A DNA stretch of 9,299 bases from Chitinophaga pinensis (GTDB taxonomy: Bacteria; Bacteroidota; Bacteroidia; Flavobacteriales_D; Crocinitomicaceae): contig CAMDGP010000072.1 in the NCBI GenBank assembly GCA_945897765.1, forward strand, positions 1 to 9,299. The letters are read 5' to 3'. The notes under the pieces are model-generated. The model was not told the DNA's origin. It saw only the letters and a list, made by a program, of their open reading frames with translations, and made no database searches. The position numbers and the translations under genes are program-made. Of this stretch, positions 1 to 7,226 are shown one piece after another (position 1 is the stretch's first letter; each line of letters starts with the position of its first letter).

Positions 1-456
1 ATAAGTGCAGAATTTAAAGTTTATTTAATCAAAGAGTTTAAACGACTCAAGGAAGCAGAATCAAACCAACACAATCTCCAGTGGTCGGTGCAGCGAGCGA
101 TTTCCAAAATAAATTACCTTATTCACACAGACGCGATCAAAGAAAACCTAATACCAAACTTCTTAACAAAAGTGCAAGCCAAAATCATTTACGCAAACGA
201 AGCTGATTTATTGAACGTTGCACTTTTTGGAATCACAGCACAAGAATGGAAAAATCAAAACCCCAATTTGGAAGGAAATGTCCGCGACCAAGATTCATTA
301 GAACAGTTGGTAGTTTTGAGCAACATGGAAAGTATAAATGCATTGCTCATTCAGCAGAATTTCACATCCGAAGAACGTATTTTGCAACTCAATCAAGTGG
401 CGATTTCACAGATGAAATCACTTTTATCAGCTAAAGGAGTTAAGTTTTTGGAATAG
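1..456 (+). CDS. KilA-N domain protein, 3' part (5' end outside window)
   Basis: The frame is open from base 1 to a TAG at 454-456, giving 151 visible residues. A GTG at 88 could be read as a start, but the residues before it (EFKVYLIKEFKRLKEAE) match the second half of a KilA-N domain, so the gene begins upstream of the window. The rest resembles the C-terminal half of Bacteroidota KilA-N proteins: a KINYLIHTDAIKENLIP stretch at about 36-52, then EADLLNVALFGITAQEW at 67-83 and an LSNMES segment near 106-111. KilA-N is a putative DNA-binding domain known from phage and large DNA viruses; chromosomal bacterial copies have no established role. No phage genes lie next to it here. It is the only + strand gene and converges on the peroxiredoxin gene. 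Family call is confident, function unknown. Confidence 0.85.
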   Translation: MSAEFKVYLIKEFKRLKEAESNQHNLQWSVQRAISKINYLIHTDAIKENLIPNFLTKVQAKIIYANEADLLNVALFGITAQEWKNQNPNLEGNVRDQDSLEQLVVLSNMESINALLIQQNFTSEERILQLNQVAISQMKSLLSAKGVKFLE

Positions 457-618
457 AATAACTAGACAGCTGGGTAAAGTTTTCGATTCTGTTTTTGTGA
501 CATAAATCATTTCAAAATTATTTTAGAATCAACTCAACTCGTGGTAGTTTTTTGTTTTAGTGGGGTTTGGAAAACCATTGAATTAGGATGAAACATGGGT
601 ATACTAAATGAAGGATTT
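457..618. other. Convergent intergenic gap, no gene seen
   Basis: This is the 162-bp gap between the ends of the converging KilA-N and peroxiredoxin genes. A 5-bp hairpin (GGTTT 564-568 with AAACC 572-576) is present, but no T-tract follows it on either strand, so it is not called as a terminator. Nothing coding is visible. Confidence 0.5.
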
Positions 619-1071
619 TTACAAACCTTTCACCAACTCCAGCGCTTTTTCAATATGACCCAATGGATTTGTTTGTGAGTTATAAATTCCTTTTACAATT
701 CCATCAATTCCGATGATATACGTTACGCGACCTGGAATCAAACCGAAAAGATTTCCTGGAACACCAAATGATTTACGAACTTTTTTGTCGGTATCGGCCA
801 ATAAAATAAAAGGAAGTTGATGTCTTGAAGCAAAAGCAGCGTGTTTTTGTTCATCATCGGAAGAAATACCAATTACTTCGCAATCGTAGTCTTTAAAATC
901 TTCATAACTATCTCTAAACGAGCAAGCTTCTTTGGTGCAACCTGGAGTGTCATCCTTCGGGTAGAAGTAAATTACTAACTTTTTATTTCCAATGAAATCT
1001 GAAATTCGAATCATTTTCCCTGTTGCGTCCGGAAGTTGAAAGTCTGGACATTTATCGCCGATTTGTATCAT
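619..1071 (-). CDS. bcp: Thioredoxin-dependent peroxiredoxin, Bcp/PrxQ type
   Basis: A 150-residue cytosolic peroxiredoxin of the usual Bcp/PrxQ length. It reduces H2O2 and alkyl hydroperoxides using thioredoxin-type donors. The active-site stretch PKDDTPGCTKEACSFRD (38-54) holds the peroxidatic cysteine C45 and a likely resolving cysteine C50, the same spacing as E. coli Bcp. T42, P43 and a later arginine in GRVTYIIG complete the expected peroxiredoxin site. Extra cysteines are C8 and C64. No signal peptide is seen. The ATG at 1071 is only 2 bp after the photolyase stop codon, so the two genes are almost certainly co-transcribed and translationally coupled. No separate promoter is apparent. 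Confidence in the family is high; the exact physiological substrate is not shown by the sequence. Confidence 0.95.
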   Translation of the reverse strand: MIQIGDKCPDFQLPDATGKMIRISDFIGNKKLVIYFYPKDDTPGCTKEACSFRDSYEDFKDYDCEVIGISSDDEQKHAAFASRHQLPFILLADTDKKVRKSFGVPGNLFGLIPGRVTYIIGIDGIVKGIYNSQTNPLGHIEKALELVKGL

Positions 1072-1073
1072 TT

Positions 1074-2378
1074 TTAATTTTCGTTTAATGCTTGTTTAAA
1101 TCTATCGAGTATACGTTCCCTTGCAAATTTGTGTTCTACAATTGGAGTAGGATAGGAGTTTGTCCCAAATTCAGGAACCCATTTTTTTATATAGGTAAGT
1201 TGTTTGTCGAATTTTTCTTGTTGCAAACTTGGATTGAAAACACGGAAATAAGGAGCAGCATCACAACCAGAACTAGCCGCCCATTGCCATCCACCGATAT
1301 TACTTGCCAATTCAAAATCCATTAATTTTTCAGCAAAATACGTTTCACCCAAGCGCCAGTCTATTAGCAAATGCTTGGTCAGAAAACTTGCAACCACCAT
1401 TCGCACACGATTATGCATAAAACCAGTTTGATTCAATTCACGCATTCCAGCATCCACTAATGGATAACCCGTTTTTCCTTCACACCAAGCTTTGAAATTG
1501 GTTTCATCTTTTTCCCAAATAATTTTGTCATATTGCTTTTTAAATGAATTTTTGACCGAATGTGGAAATTGAAAAAGTATCATTTGATAAAAGTCGCGCC
1601 AAATTAATTCATTCAAGTAAGACTCATTTAAGTTCACCGCTTGTTGTGCTAACTGGCGAATGCTAATCGTTCCAAACCGTAAATGAACACTCAATTTTGA
1701 AGTGCCTCGAACCGATGGAATATCACGTTGTTGCGAATAATTGGTAATAATTTTTTTGTCTGGCAAACGTTCAGGAAAAGGAAATAATTGAGTCGATTCA
1801 AAGCCCATTTCTAGCATAGGAATCAATTCTTGCAAAGCACTATGTTGAAGATTTTCGATGTATTCAAGAGTAGGGTAGGCGGAAAGGTAATTTTCGTTTA
1901 GTTTCGCTTTCCATTTGCGAGAGTAAGGTGTAAAAATCGTGTAAGGCAACCCATCGTCTTTCAAAACTTCATTCTTTTCAAAAATCACGTGGTCTTTTGC
2001 ACCAATGAAATCGCAATTTAGAGCTTCCAGTTTTTCAAATAACAACGAATCTCTTTCCAACGCATAAGGTTCGTAGTCACGATTGGTAAAAACGGATGTA
2101 ATTTCATGTTCTTCTACCAAGCGAGGAATGATTTCTAAAGGCGCACCATAAAATACTTTTAAGTCGGAACCAAAAAGTTGATATTCGCTTTTTAGCCTGG
2201 CAATTTCCTGATGAATGAATAAAACGCGCTGGTCATTTTTAGGGAGTTTCTCCAAAATATTTTTATCGAAAATAAAAATAGATTGAACTTTCCCCCCTGA
2301 TTTCAATGCTTTGTGAAGTCCTGCATTGTCTTCGATTCTTAAATCACGTCGGTGCCAAAAAAGTGCTTTATTACTCAT
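1074..2378 (-). CDS. phrB: Deoxyribodipyrimidine photo-lyase (class I CPD photolyase)
   Basis: A 434-residue protein that would use blue light and FADH- to split cyclobutane pyrimidine dimers. The N-terminal alpha/beta photolyase domain (about 1-165) starts with the typical LFWHRRDLRIEDN. The helical FAD domain (about 205-425) has GTSKLSVHLRFG (225-236), NELIWRDFY (256-264), GKTGYPLVDAGMRELNQTGF (301-320), MHNR (321-324) and NIGGWQWAASSGCDAAPYF (360-378). By alignment to remembered E. coli PhrB, E257 and W260 fit the lesion-contact E274 and W277, N360 fits the flavin-N5 asparagine N378, and W364, W341 and W288 fit the electron-transfer triad W382, W359 and W306. The GCDAAPYFRVFNP motif favours a CPD photolyase over (6-4) enzymes or plant-type cryptochromes. 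The MTHF-antenna positions look unconserved, so the antenna cofactor is open. It is first gene of a pair with bcp; 100 bp separate it from the ALDH-like gene upstream, where I saw no clear TAnnTTTG promoter. Confidence 0.95.
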   Translation of the reverse strand: MSNKALFWHRRDLRIEDNAGLHKALKSGGKVQSIFIFDKNILEKLPKNDQRVLFIHQEIARLKSEYQLFGSDLKVFYGAPLEIIPRLVEEHEITSVFTNRDYEPYALERDSLLFEKLEALNCDFIGAKDHVIFEKNEVLKDDGLPYTIFTPYSRKWKAKLNENYLSAYPTLEYIENLQHSALQELIPMLEMGFESTQLFPFPERLPDKKIITNYSQQRDIPSVRGTSKLSVHLRFGTISIRQLAQQAVNLNESYLNELIWRDFYQMILFQFPHSVKNSFKKQYDKIIWEKDETNFKAWCEGKTGYPLVDAGMRELNQTGFMHNRVRMVVASFLTKHLLIDWRLGETYFAEKLMDFELASNIGGWQWAASSGCDAAPYFRVFNPSLQQEKFDKQLTYIKKWVPEFGTNSYPTPIVEHKFARERILDRFKQALNEN

Positions 2379-2478
2379 AACGTATTTAACAGAATTGCTG
2401 AGGTTTTGTTTTCAATTCCATTGGTATGCAAGTTATCTCTTAAAATTGAATAGTTAAGAAACAATAAGTTACATGATT

Positions 2479-3360
2479 TTAGTACGAACTCGTTGCACCA
2501 CCTACATTTTCAATCGGATGCCAAGTTGTTTTAATCTCTTGTAAGTCAGAAATGTAATGAAGAGCCTGTGATTTTTCTGAATTCCAATCAGGGGTATAAT
2601 CGAATTTACGTTTCAAATTATCCACCGCTAGAATTGAAAGTTCTTTTTTGAAATTGTCTTCCAAATGTGAAACCAGCAATGCATTTACGTCTTTATGGCT
2701 TGCTAAAGTTGGTGCCATTTCTGTTGGCGAACCAGTTAAAATATTCACTACTCCTCCCGGTAAATCAGAAGAATTCAAGACTTCAGCAAAAGTCACAGCG
2801 CACAAAGGTAAATTTTCGGATGCTAGTACAACTACTGTATTTCCTCCACAAATGGCAGGTAAAACCAACGAAACTAAACCGATTAAACTCGTTGATTGTT
2901 CGGCGATAACTCCCACAACTCCCATTGGTTCACAACTCGAAAAATTGAAATGCGAAGACGCAACTGGATTTACCGAACTCAAAATTGCGTTGTATTTGTC
3001 ACACCAACCAGCGTAATAAACGATTCGGTCGATGCTTAGATTAACTTCTTTTGTCGCATTTACTTTTGAGAGTCCTTGTTTCACTAATTCTTCCACAAAT
3101 TGAGCGTGTCTTCCTTCCAACATTTCAGCGATGCGATACAAAATTTGACCTCTGTTGAAAGCGGAACGTTCCGCCCAAGAGCCTGCCGCTTTTCGAGCTG
3201 CAACAACTGCATTGCGCACATCTTTCTTCGAAGACAAACAAACATTTGCTAATGCTTTTCCTTTCGCATCTAAAGGCGTATAGTATCTTCCAGATTCCGT
3301 TCTCGGAAATTGTCCGCCGATGTATATTTTGTATGTTTTTAGTATTTCCAATCGTGTCAT
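2479..3360 (-). CDS. Short aldehyde-dehydrogenase-like protein lacking catalytic residues
   Basis: A 293-residue protein with an ALDH-superfamily N-terminal domain (IYIGGQF at 12-18, RGQILYRIAEMLE at 70-82, GVVGVIAEQ at 147-155, GGNTVVVLASE at 172-182, PGGVVNILTG at 201-210). Normal ALDHs are near 480-500 residues; here homology stops around residue 230, before the catalytic glutamate and cysteine region. Within the shared part the oxyanion asparagine of the PWNFP motif is S156 and the KPSE/KPAE lysine is L179. It therefore should not oxidise aldehydes. The ending, KTTWHPIENVGGATSSY, is one I recall from a conserved family of short ALDH-like proteins that sit beside full-length ALDHs and deoC, and from the second, inactive half of ALDH16-type proteins. 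So it looks like an intact pseudoenzyme rather than a truncated gene. No full-length ALDH partner is adjacent. A structural or regulatory subunit role is inference. Confidence 0.8.
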   Translation of the reverse strand: MTRLEILKTYKIYIGGQFPRTESGRYYTPLDAKGKALANVCLSSKKDVRNAVVAARKAAGSWAERSAFNRGQILYRIAEMLEGRHAQFVEELVKQGLSKVNATKEVNLSIDRIVYYAGWCDKYNAILSSVNPVASSHFNFSSCEPMGVVGVIAEQSTSLIGLVSLVLPAICGGNTVVVLASENLPLCAVTFAEVLNSSDLPGGVVNILTGSPTEMAPTLASHKDVNALLVSHLEDNFKKELSILAVDNLKRKFDYTPDWNSEKSQALHYISDLQEIKTTWHPIENVGGATSSY

Positions 3361-3534
3361 TTTTTCAGTTTTTTATAAATAGGAGGTTAAAAACGAAGAG
3401 TGTTATGTTTTAATTTGTGATAGTTATTTCGTATGCAACTTTTTTATGTTGTTGTTAAACGAGTAAAATCAATACCATAACACATTCTTGAATTTATAAA
3501 TCCATTTTAAAATATCAATATGCTAAATTAAAAG
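3361..3534. other. Intergenic gap between TonB receptor gene and ALDH-like gene
   Basis: 174 bp, very AT-rich. I found no CAAAnnTA on the + strand (a TAnnTTTG promoter on the - strand), no GC-rich hairpin with a T-tract, and no plausible short gene. The promoter of the ALDH-like gene is therefore not identified. Confidence 0.4.
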
Positions 3535-6165
3535 TTAAAGTCTAACAATCAACTTCAAATTGAATCTTCTTGAAGTTAAATAATTTGGAATTGAATAGTA
3601 TTTTCCTTCGACATCTTGAATCCATTGCTTAGAAAGAACATTATTGATTCCTAGAAGATTAAATATTTCTAGCGAGATAACAGCTTCTGAGAAATTCTTA
3701 TTCCAAAAAGTCTTTTTCTCTTTTTTGGTGTCAATCAAGTTATAAGACATTCCTAAATCAACTCGGAAATACGATTTAATACGTAATGTGTCCTTGTAGC
3801 GCGTGTAATCAGGTGGACCATAAGGCAAACGTGAACCAAATTGCATTCCCATTTGAACCGTAAAATTTTCCAAACCTGGCATTTGATCTTGAACCAATGC
3901 ACCAAACGTAAATAATTGGTCAGTTGGACGTGGAATGTAGCCTGGATAAATCGTTGCGCTGTCCACAACTTCTTGGTCTTCACTAAAACCAAAAATAATT
4001 CGTTCGCCAGCGGCATTGTAAAATTCTTTATAAGAATCTCCAATAATATCTTCCTTGGTGGATAAAATACCGAATTTGAAAAACGATTCTATTCCTTCGA
4101 CGAATTCTCCGTGAATGTTCGCATCAATTCCATAAGCATAAGCAACAGCATTGTTTTCGGCATAATATCTAGTGCGCACATTTTCAATTTCATACGGATT
4201 TACATCCCACAAATACTTGTAAAAAACTTCTCCTGTAAACTTGAAGGGTTGTTTTCGATTCCACATATTGAAGAAGAAGTTCGTGCCAAAAACCGCATGA
4301 AATGATTTTTGAGCTTTTACATTAGTGTTAAGTTGACCATCAAAAGTTCTAAATTCTCTGTAAAATGGAGGTTGATAATAAAGTCCAGTTGAGAAACGAT
4401 AGGATAGATTTCTTCGGGCAATTCGTTCATTTCTAACCATGTATAGTCGTGGGAAATAACTAATTGAAAGTCGTGGTGTCACATAAAACTCATTGTTTAC
4501 AGCGGTATATCCACTTCTTAAACCGATAGATAAAGCAATTTTATCACTCGATTCTCGAATTATTTCCTCAAAGTTCTTTTTGATTTTTTTATCATCAACT
4601 TTTATTTTTTGGTCAATATTTACAAGAAGATTTTTCTTTGTGCGTGACCAACTTTTATTGAGTTGTAAAAAACCTGAAGCTCGGTAAGAATTAATTGCCA
4701 ATTCACCTTTGATTGTTTCAAATAATTCCACTTCATTATTCACTGTTTGGGGCAAACTATACCCAGCTGAATCAATCATTTTCCATTCGCTTAATACGTC
4801 TGCAAATTGATCTTTTTGAAGTTGAACACCCCATTTGATAAGGGAACTTTTAAATTTTGTTCTATCATCGTTTGTAAAACCTGAAAAGAAATTGTTTTCT
4901 CCATTGTGATAAACACTCAAAATCGTTGCATTTAACCGATTTCTAGCATGATTTAGAAAGGTACCGATTCCCAAAACAGCAATAGAATCCCCATATTCTT
5001 CCTTCGATGGATCTGTTTCTAATTCATTGATATAATATTGTCCTTGAATGTCAAAATATTCACGTTCATCGGTATTGAAAGCGGAAACATAAAAATCCAA
5101 TTTCGTATCTTTTGAAGCTTGATATTTTAAAGACAAACCTCCCATCATTGTTTGAAAGCGCGTTTCTTCAGAACCATCAAAGTAAATTCGAAAGGAATAA
5201 GCTTCATTCGCCGTTCCAAAATCGGTCTCAGAAGTCTGTGGACTGAATCTAAAATTATTAGAAGAATAATGACCAAGGAAAGACAGTACCAAATTTTCGC
5301 TGAGGTTGTAATTTGTCAAAATTTGAGCATCTGCAAAAACTGGATTGTAAGCTCCTTTTGTAGGCAATGAATTTAAAAAATATCCATTCGATCGATAGCG
5401 AGCTCCCACCAAGTAATTAAATCGGTGATTCACTTCTTGCTCCACATGCGCTTCTACACCTAATAAAGAAGCCATTCCAGAAACATTGAATTTTTGTGGC
5501 GTTTTGTAGGTAATATCTAAAACAGAGCTTAAACGGTCTCCATATTGCGAATCAAAACCACCAGCAGAAAATCGTACATCCTCCACTAAAGCTGAATGAA
5601 TAAAACTCATTCCTTCCTGTTGACCACTTCGCGTTAAGAAAGGACGAAAAACTAAAAACCCATTGACATAGACTAAGTTTTCATCGTAATTTCCACCTCG
5701 AACGTTGTAATTGGTTGTCAACTCGTTGTTGGAAGTAGCAGCTGTAGTTAATGCTAATGTTCGCTCTACACTTCCAGTGATTTTTTGCGCATCAACGGTT
5801 GGCATTTTTTCCAAAGAGAACGGATCTATTTTACTTTGGGAAATCGTAACTTCATTTTGTAATAAAATTGGGAAGCTAACAATCGGTAATTCAATACTAA
5901 CCGCTTTATTAATGACGATTGTTTTGGTTTCTCGCAGTCCATTTATAGAATAGATAAAATCAACAGTGTCTCCGAAAGTTAAATCAAAAGCATATCGCCC
6001 GATAGAATCACTTAATGTACTTTGAACTGGATTAGTTTTAGTTACGATTAAAACATTTTCAAGTGCTTTTCCATTTTTTCCAGTACATAAACCAACCACA
6101 CGTACATTTTGACCAAACGAATAAAAAGACAATAAAAGAAAAAATAGGACAGAAAGCTGTTTCAT
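3535..6165 (-). CDS. TonB-dependent outer-membrane receptor with carboxypeptidase-regulatory-like domain
   Basis: 876 residues from the ATG at 6165. An in-frame TTG nine bases upstream (6174) is rejected because the ATG gives a clean signal peptide, MKQLSVLFFLLLSFYSFGQ, probably cut near residue 18. An Ig-like CarboxypepD_reg-type domain follows at about 20-95, usual for Bacteroidota receptors. The plug spans about 110-220, with NYNVRGGNYDENLVYVNGF (152-170) and AGGFDSQYGDRLSSVLDI (201-218). The remainder is a roughly 650-residue beta-barrel rich in alternating aromatic and polar strands, ending RRFNLKLIVRL. It would import a substrate across the outer membrane with TonB-ExbBD energy. No SusD-like lipoprotein lies beside it, so it is not a typical SusCD glycan system. 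The substrate cannot be read from sequence; no heme, siderophore or cobalamin gene is nearby. It follows arfB on the same strand but with a 276-bp gap and its own candidate promoter. Confidence 0.93.
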   Translation of the reverse strand: MKQLSVLFFLLLSFYSFGQNVRVVGLCTGKNGKALENVLIVTKTNPVQSTLSDSIGRYAFDLTFGDTVDFIYSINGLRETKTIVINKAVSIELPIVSFPILLQNEVTISQSKIDPFSLEKMPTVDAQKITGSVERTLALTTAATSNNELTTNYNVRGGNYDENLVYVNGFLVFRPFLTRSGQQEGMSFIHSALVEDVRFSAGGFDSQYGDRLSSVLDITYKTPQKFNVSGMASLLGVEAHVEQEVNHRFNYLVGARYRSNGYFLNSLPTKGAYNPVFADAQILTNYNLSENLVLSFLGHYSSNNFRFSPQTSETDFGTANEAYSFRIYFDGSEETRFQTMMGGLSLKYQASKDTKLDFYVSAFNTDEREYFDIQGQYYINELETDPSKEEYGDSIAVLGIGTFLNHARNRLNATILSVYHNGENNFFSGFTNDDRTKFKSSLIKWGVQLQKDQFADVLSEWKMIDSAGYSLPQTVNNEVELFETIKGELAINSYRASGFLQLNKSWSRTKKNLLVNIDQKIKVDDKKIKKNFEEIIRESSDKIALSIGLRSGYTAVNNEFYVTPRLSISYFPRLYMVRNERIARRNLSYRFSTGLYYQPPFYREFRTFDGQLNTNVKAQKSFHAVFGTNFFFNMWNRKQPFKFTGEVFYKYLWDVNPYEIENVRTRYYAENNAVAYAYGIDANIHGEFVEGIESFFKFGILSTKEDIIGDSYKEFYNAAGERIIFGFSEDQEVVDSATIYPGYIPRPTDQLFTFGALVQDQMPGLENFTVQMGMQFGSRLPYGPPDYTRYKDTLRIKSYFRVDLGMSYNLIDTKKEKKTFWNKNFSEAVISLEIFNLLGINNVLSKQWIQDVEGKYYSIPNYLTSRRFNLKLIVRL

Positions 6166-6441
6166 TAAACACAAAGATAAAAGCTAAACGCTTTTGTTAA
6201 AGAATTATTTTCAAATGATTGGATAACGGTTCATTTTTAACATTTTCTATGCTCAACCAACAAAGTAAAAGATAGTTTTAATAACATATGCGATAAGGTT
6301 TCCCATCATTTTGTAGACGTATGCAAAACGATACCAATTCAAAAAAGTGCGTCAAAAATATTCTAGATTTAAAGTTTACACCCTTGTTTTTATATTCTTT
6401 TTTATTGGTGCTTTGAAATTACGAATATCATGATTTATCTC
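6166..6441. other. Intergenic gap between arfB and TonB receptor gene
   Basis: 276 bp without a supported gene. Besides the element at 6172-6179 it holds a second - strand TAnnTTTG match (TATTTTTG, 6353-6360) without a properly spaced -33 TTG. No terminator-like hairpin with a T-tract was found after the arfB stop. Confidence 0.4.
6172..6179 (-). promoter_or_regulatory. TAnnTTTG -7 element directly before the TonB receptor ATG
   Basis: On the - strand this reads TATCTTTG, a full match to the Bacteroidota -7 consensus TAnnTTTG. Only six bases separate it from the ATG at 6165. No good -33 TTG lies 17-23 bp upstream; the nearest CAA on the + strand is at 6212-6214, about 32 bp away. If functional, transcription would begin at or next to the start codon. 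The octamer has low information in such AT-rich DNA. Confidence 0.4.
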
Positions 6442-6846
6442 TCATTCTCTACCTTGGCGCCATTTTTTAAGTTCAGACTTGATGCGTTTATCATTCAAAC
6501 GTTTTTCTTTAACCGCTTTTGGAACTTTTGTTGCTTTGCGTTCTTTTCTTACTAAAAAACAATTCGTAATCAATAAGTTAAACTTTTCTAAAGCAATTTT
6601 CTTGTTTTTGAGTTGTGTTCGCTCAGTTTGTGAAACGACTTGAAGAATACCTTCAGAATTGATTTTGTTCGCTAATTTTTCTTGAATGATATCACGTTGA
6701 ATTTCATCCAGAACTTTTGAATTCATTACATCAAATTCCAGCAAAACTTTTGTAGAAACTTTGTTAACGTTTTGTCCACCACTGCCGCCACTGCGACTCG
6801 TTTTAAAGGTCAATTCTGTGTGTAACAAATGAACATCAGGTTTCAT
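6442..6846 (-). CDS. arfB: Alternative ribosome-rescue factor, peptidyl-tRNA hydrolase ArfB
   Basis: 134 residues from the ATG at 6846. The open frame runs 28 codons further upstream, but those residues are hydrophobic and unlike the family, whereas MKPDVHLLHTELTFKTSRSG fits the ArfB N-terminus. The catalytic GGQ motif is at 23-25 in SGGSGGQNVNKVSTKV (19-34), as in class I release factors and E. coli YaeJ/ArfB. The C-terminal tail from about residue 100 is dense in lysine and arginine (VRKERKATKVPKAVKEKRL), matching the tail that enters the empty mRNA channel of stalled ribosomes. The protein would hydrolyse peptidyl-tRNA on non-stop ribosomes in the cytoplasm, as a backup to tmRNA. Length agrees with the family. 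It follows the SPFH/Arc operon on the same strand but lies beyond a terminator, with a dyad-symmetric site 32 bp before its start. Confidence 0.93.
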   Translation of the reverse strand: MKPDVHLLHTELTFKTSRSGGSGGQNVNKVSTKVLLEFDVMNSKVLDEIQRDIIQEKLANKINSEGILQVVSQTERTQLKNKKIALEKFNLLITNCFLVRKERKATKVPKAVKEKRLNDKRIKSELKKWRQGRE

Positions 6847-6877
6847 GAAGTAAAGGTAAATTAAATTGTGGAGGTGA

Positions 6878-6894
6878 ATACTAAACCTTAGTAT
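6878..6894. repeat. 7-bp inverted repeat upstream of arfB
   Basis: ATACTAA (6878-6884) and TTAGTAT (6888-6894) are perfect inverted copies separated by three bases. The centre is about 40 bp before the arfB ATG, between that gene and the upstream terminator. It could be an operator or a weak 5'-leader hairpin. No clear promoter pair could be placed around it, and the function is not known. Confidence 0.4.
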
Positions 6895-6901
6895 CAAACA
6901 C

Positions 6902-6933
6902 AAAAAAGCCTTATGAAAATGAATCCACAAGGC
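6902..6933 (-). terminator. Rho-independent terminator of the SPFH-Arc operon
   Basis: On the - strand, GCCTTGTG and CATAAGGC form an 8-bp stem with one G-U pair (arms at 6926-6933 and 6908-6915) around a 10-base loop, followed at once by six T residues (6907-6902). It lies 120 bp after the stop of the Arc-like gene and 56 bp before arfB, so it separates the two transcription units. Confidence 0.7.
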
Positions 6934-7052
6934 GAGTTTGAGAAGTGAATTTTGTAAAGTACCGATTAGTTACAGGTAAACCGTTGGACGGACTTTCCTC
7001 TGACGAAAATTCCGTAAGACAAAGTCTTTTTCTTTCGTATAACATTCAGACA

Positions 7053-7223
7053 CTATTTTTTTTGGACAGTTTTTACTTTAATTCTTTTCGCTTCTTTAAG
7101 ACTATTATTAAGCATCCATTCAATTTGACCATTGACACTACGGAATTCATCAGCAGCCCATTTTTCAATGGCTTTCATTGTTTCTGAATCTATTCTTAAT
7201 GCAAATGACTTTTTTTCGGACAT
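7053..7223 (-). CDS. Arc-type ribbon-helix-helix DNA-binding protein, 56 aa
   Basis: A small gene from the ATG at 7223 to a TAG at 7053-7055. The protein starts MSEKKSFALRIDSETMKAIE. The KSFALRI stretch (5-11) fits the DNA-reading beta-strand of Arc/MetJ-fold repressors, helix A follows (about 13-25), and FRSVNGQIEWMLNNSLKEA (27-45) closely parallels the GRSVNSEI helix B of P22 Arc. By alignment to Arc Q9, N11 and R13, the base-contacting side chains would be S6, A8 and R10. The K/R-rich tail runs to residue 56. The start lies 3 bp after the SPFH stop, with an AGG just before the ATG, so the two genes are co-translated. Pairing of an SPFH protein with a small Arc-like protein recurs in bacteria as I recall. 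It most likely represses its own operon through the TGATATCA pair upstream of the SPFH gene; that link is inference. An antitoxin role is less likely because no toxin is present. Confidence 0.88.
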   Translation of the reverse strand: MSEKKSFALRIDSETMKAIEKWAADEFRSVNGQIEWMLNNSLKEAKRIKVKTVQKK

Positions 7224-7226
7224 CCT

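Noticed and set aside
564..576. Hairpin GGTTT-GGA-AAACC between the converging genes as a bidirectional terminator.
   Set aside because: The stem is only 5 bp and no T-tract follows on either strand.
2411..2450. Inverted repeat TTCAATT / AATTGAA in the gap before the photolyase gene.
   Set aside because: AT-only apart from one pair, with a 26-base loop; expected by chance in such DNA.
2648..3016. + strand open frame of 122 codons opposite the ALDH-like gene.
   Set aside because: It is an antisense shadow; the - strand frame carries clear ALDH homology.
3535..6165. SusC-type glycan importer.
   Set aside because: No SusD-like lipoprotein or polysaccharide enzyme is adjacent, and the plug motifs fit the general TonB receptor group.
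6847..6930. 28-codon upstream extension of the arfB frame.
   Set aside because: It runs through the dyad and the terminator hairpin, and the family N-terminus begins at the internal ATG at 6846.
6988..7015. AGAGGAAAGTCCGT on the - strand resembles the conserved 5' core of bacterial RNase P RNA (GAGGAAAGTCCGGGC).
   Set aside because: The match ends after about 12 bases, the expected downstream core elements are not seen, and a full rnpB of about 350 nt would run into the arfB coding region. Treated as chance.
6945..7187. + strand open frame of 80 codons.
   Set aside because: It overlaps the Arc-like gene on the opposite strand, has low-complexity F-rich content and no family resemblance.
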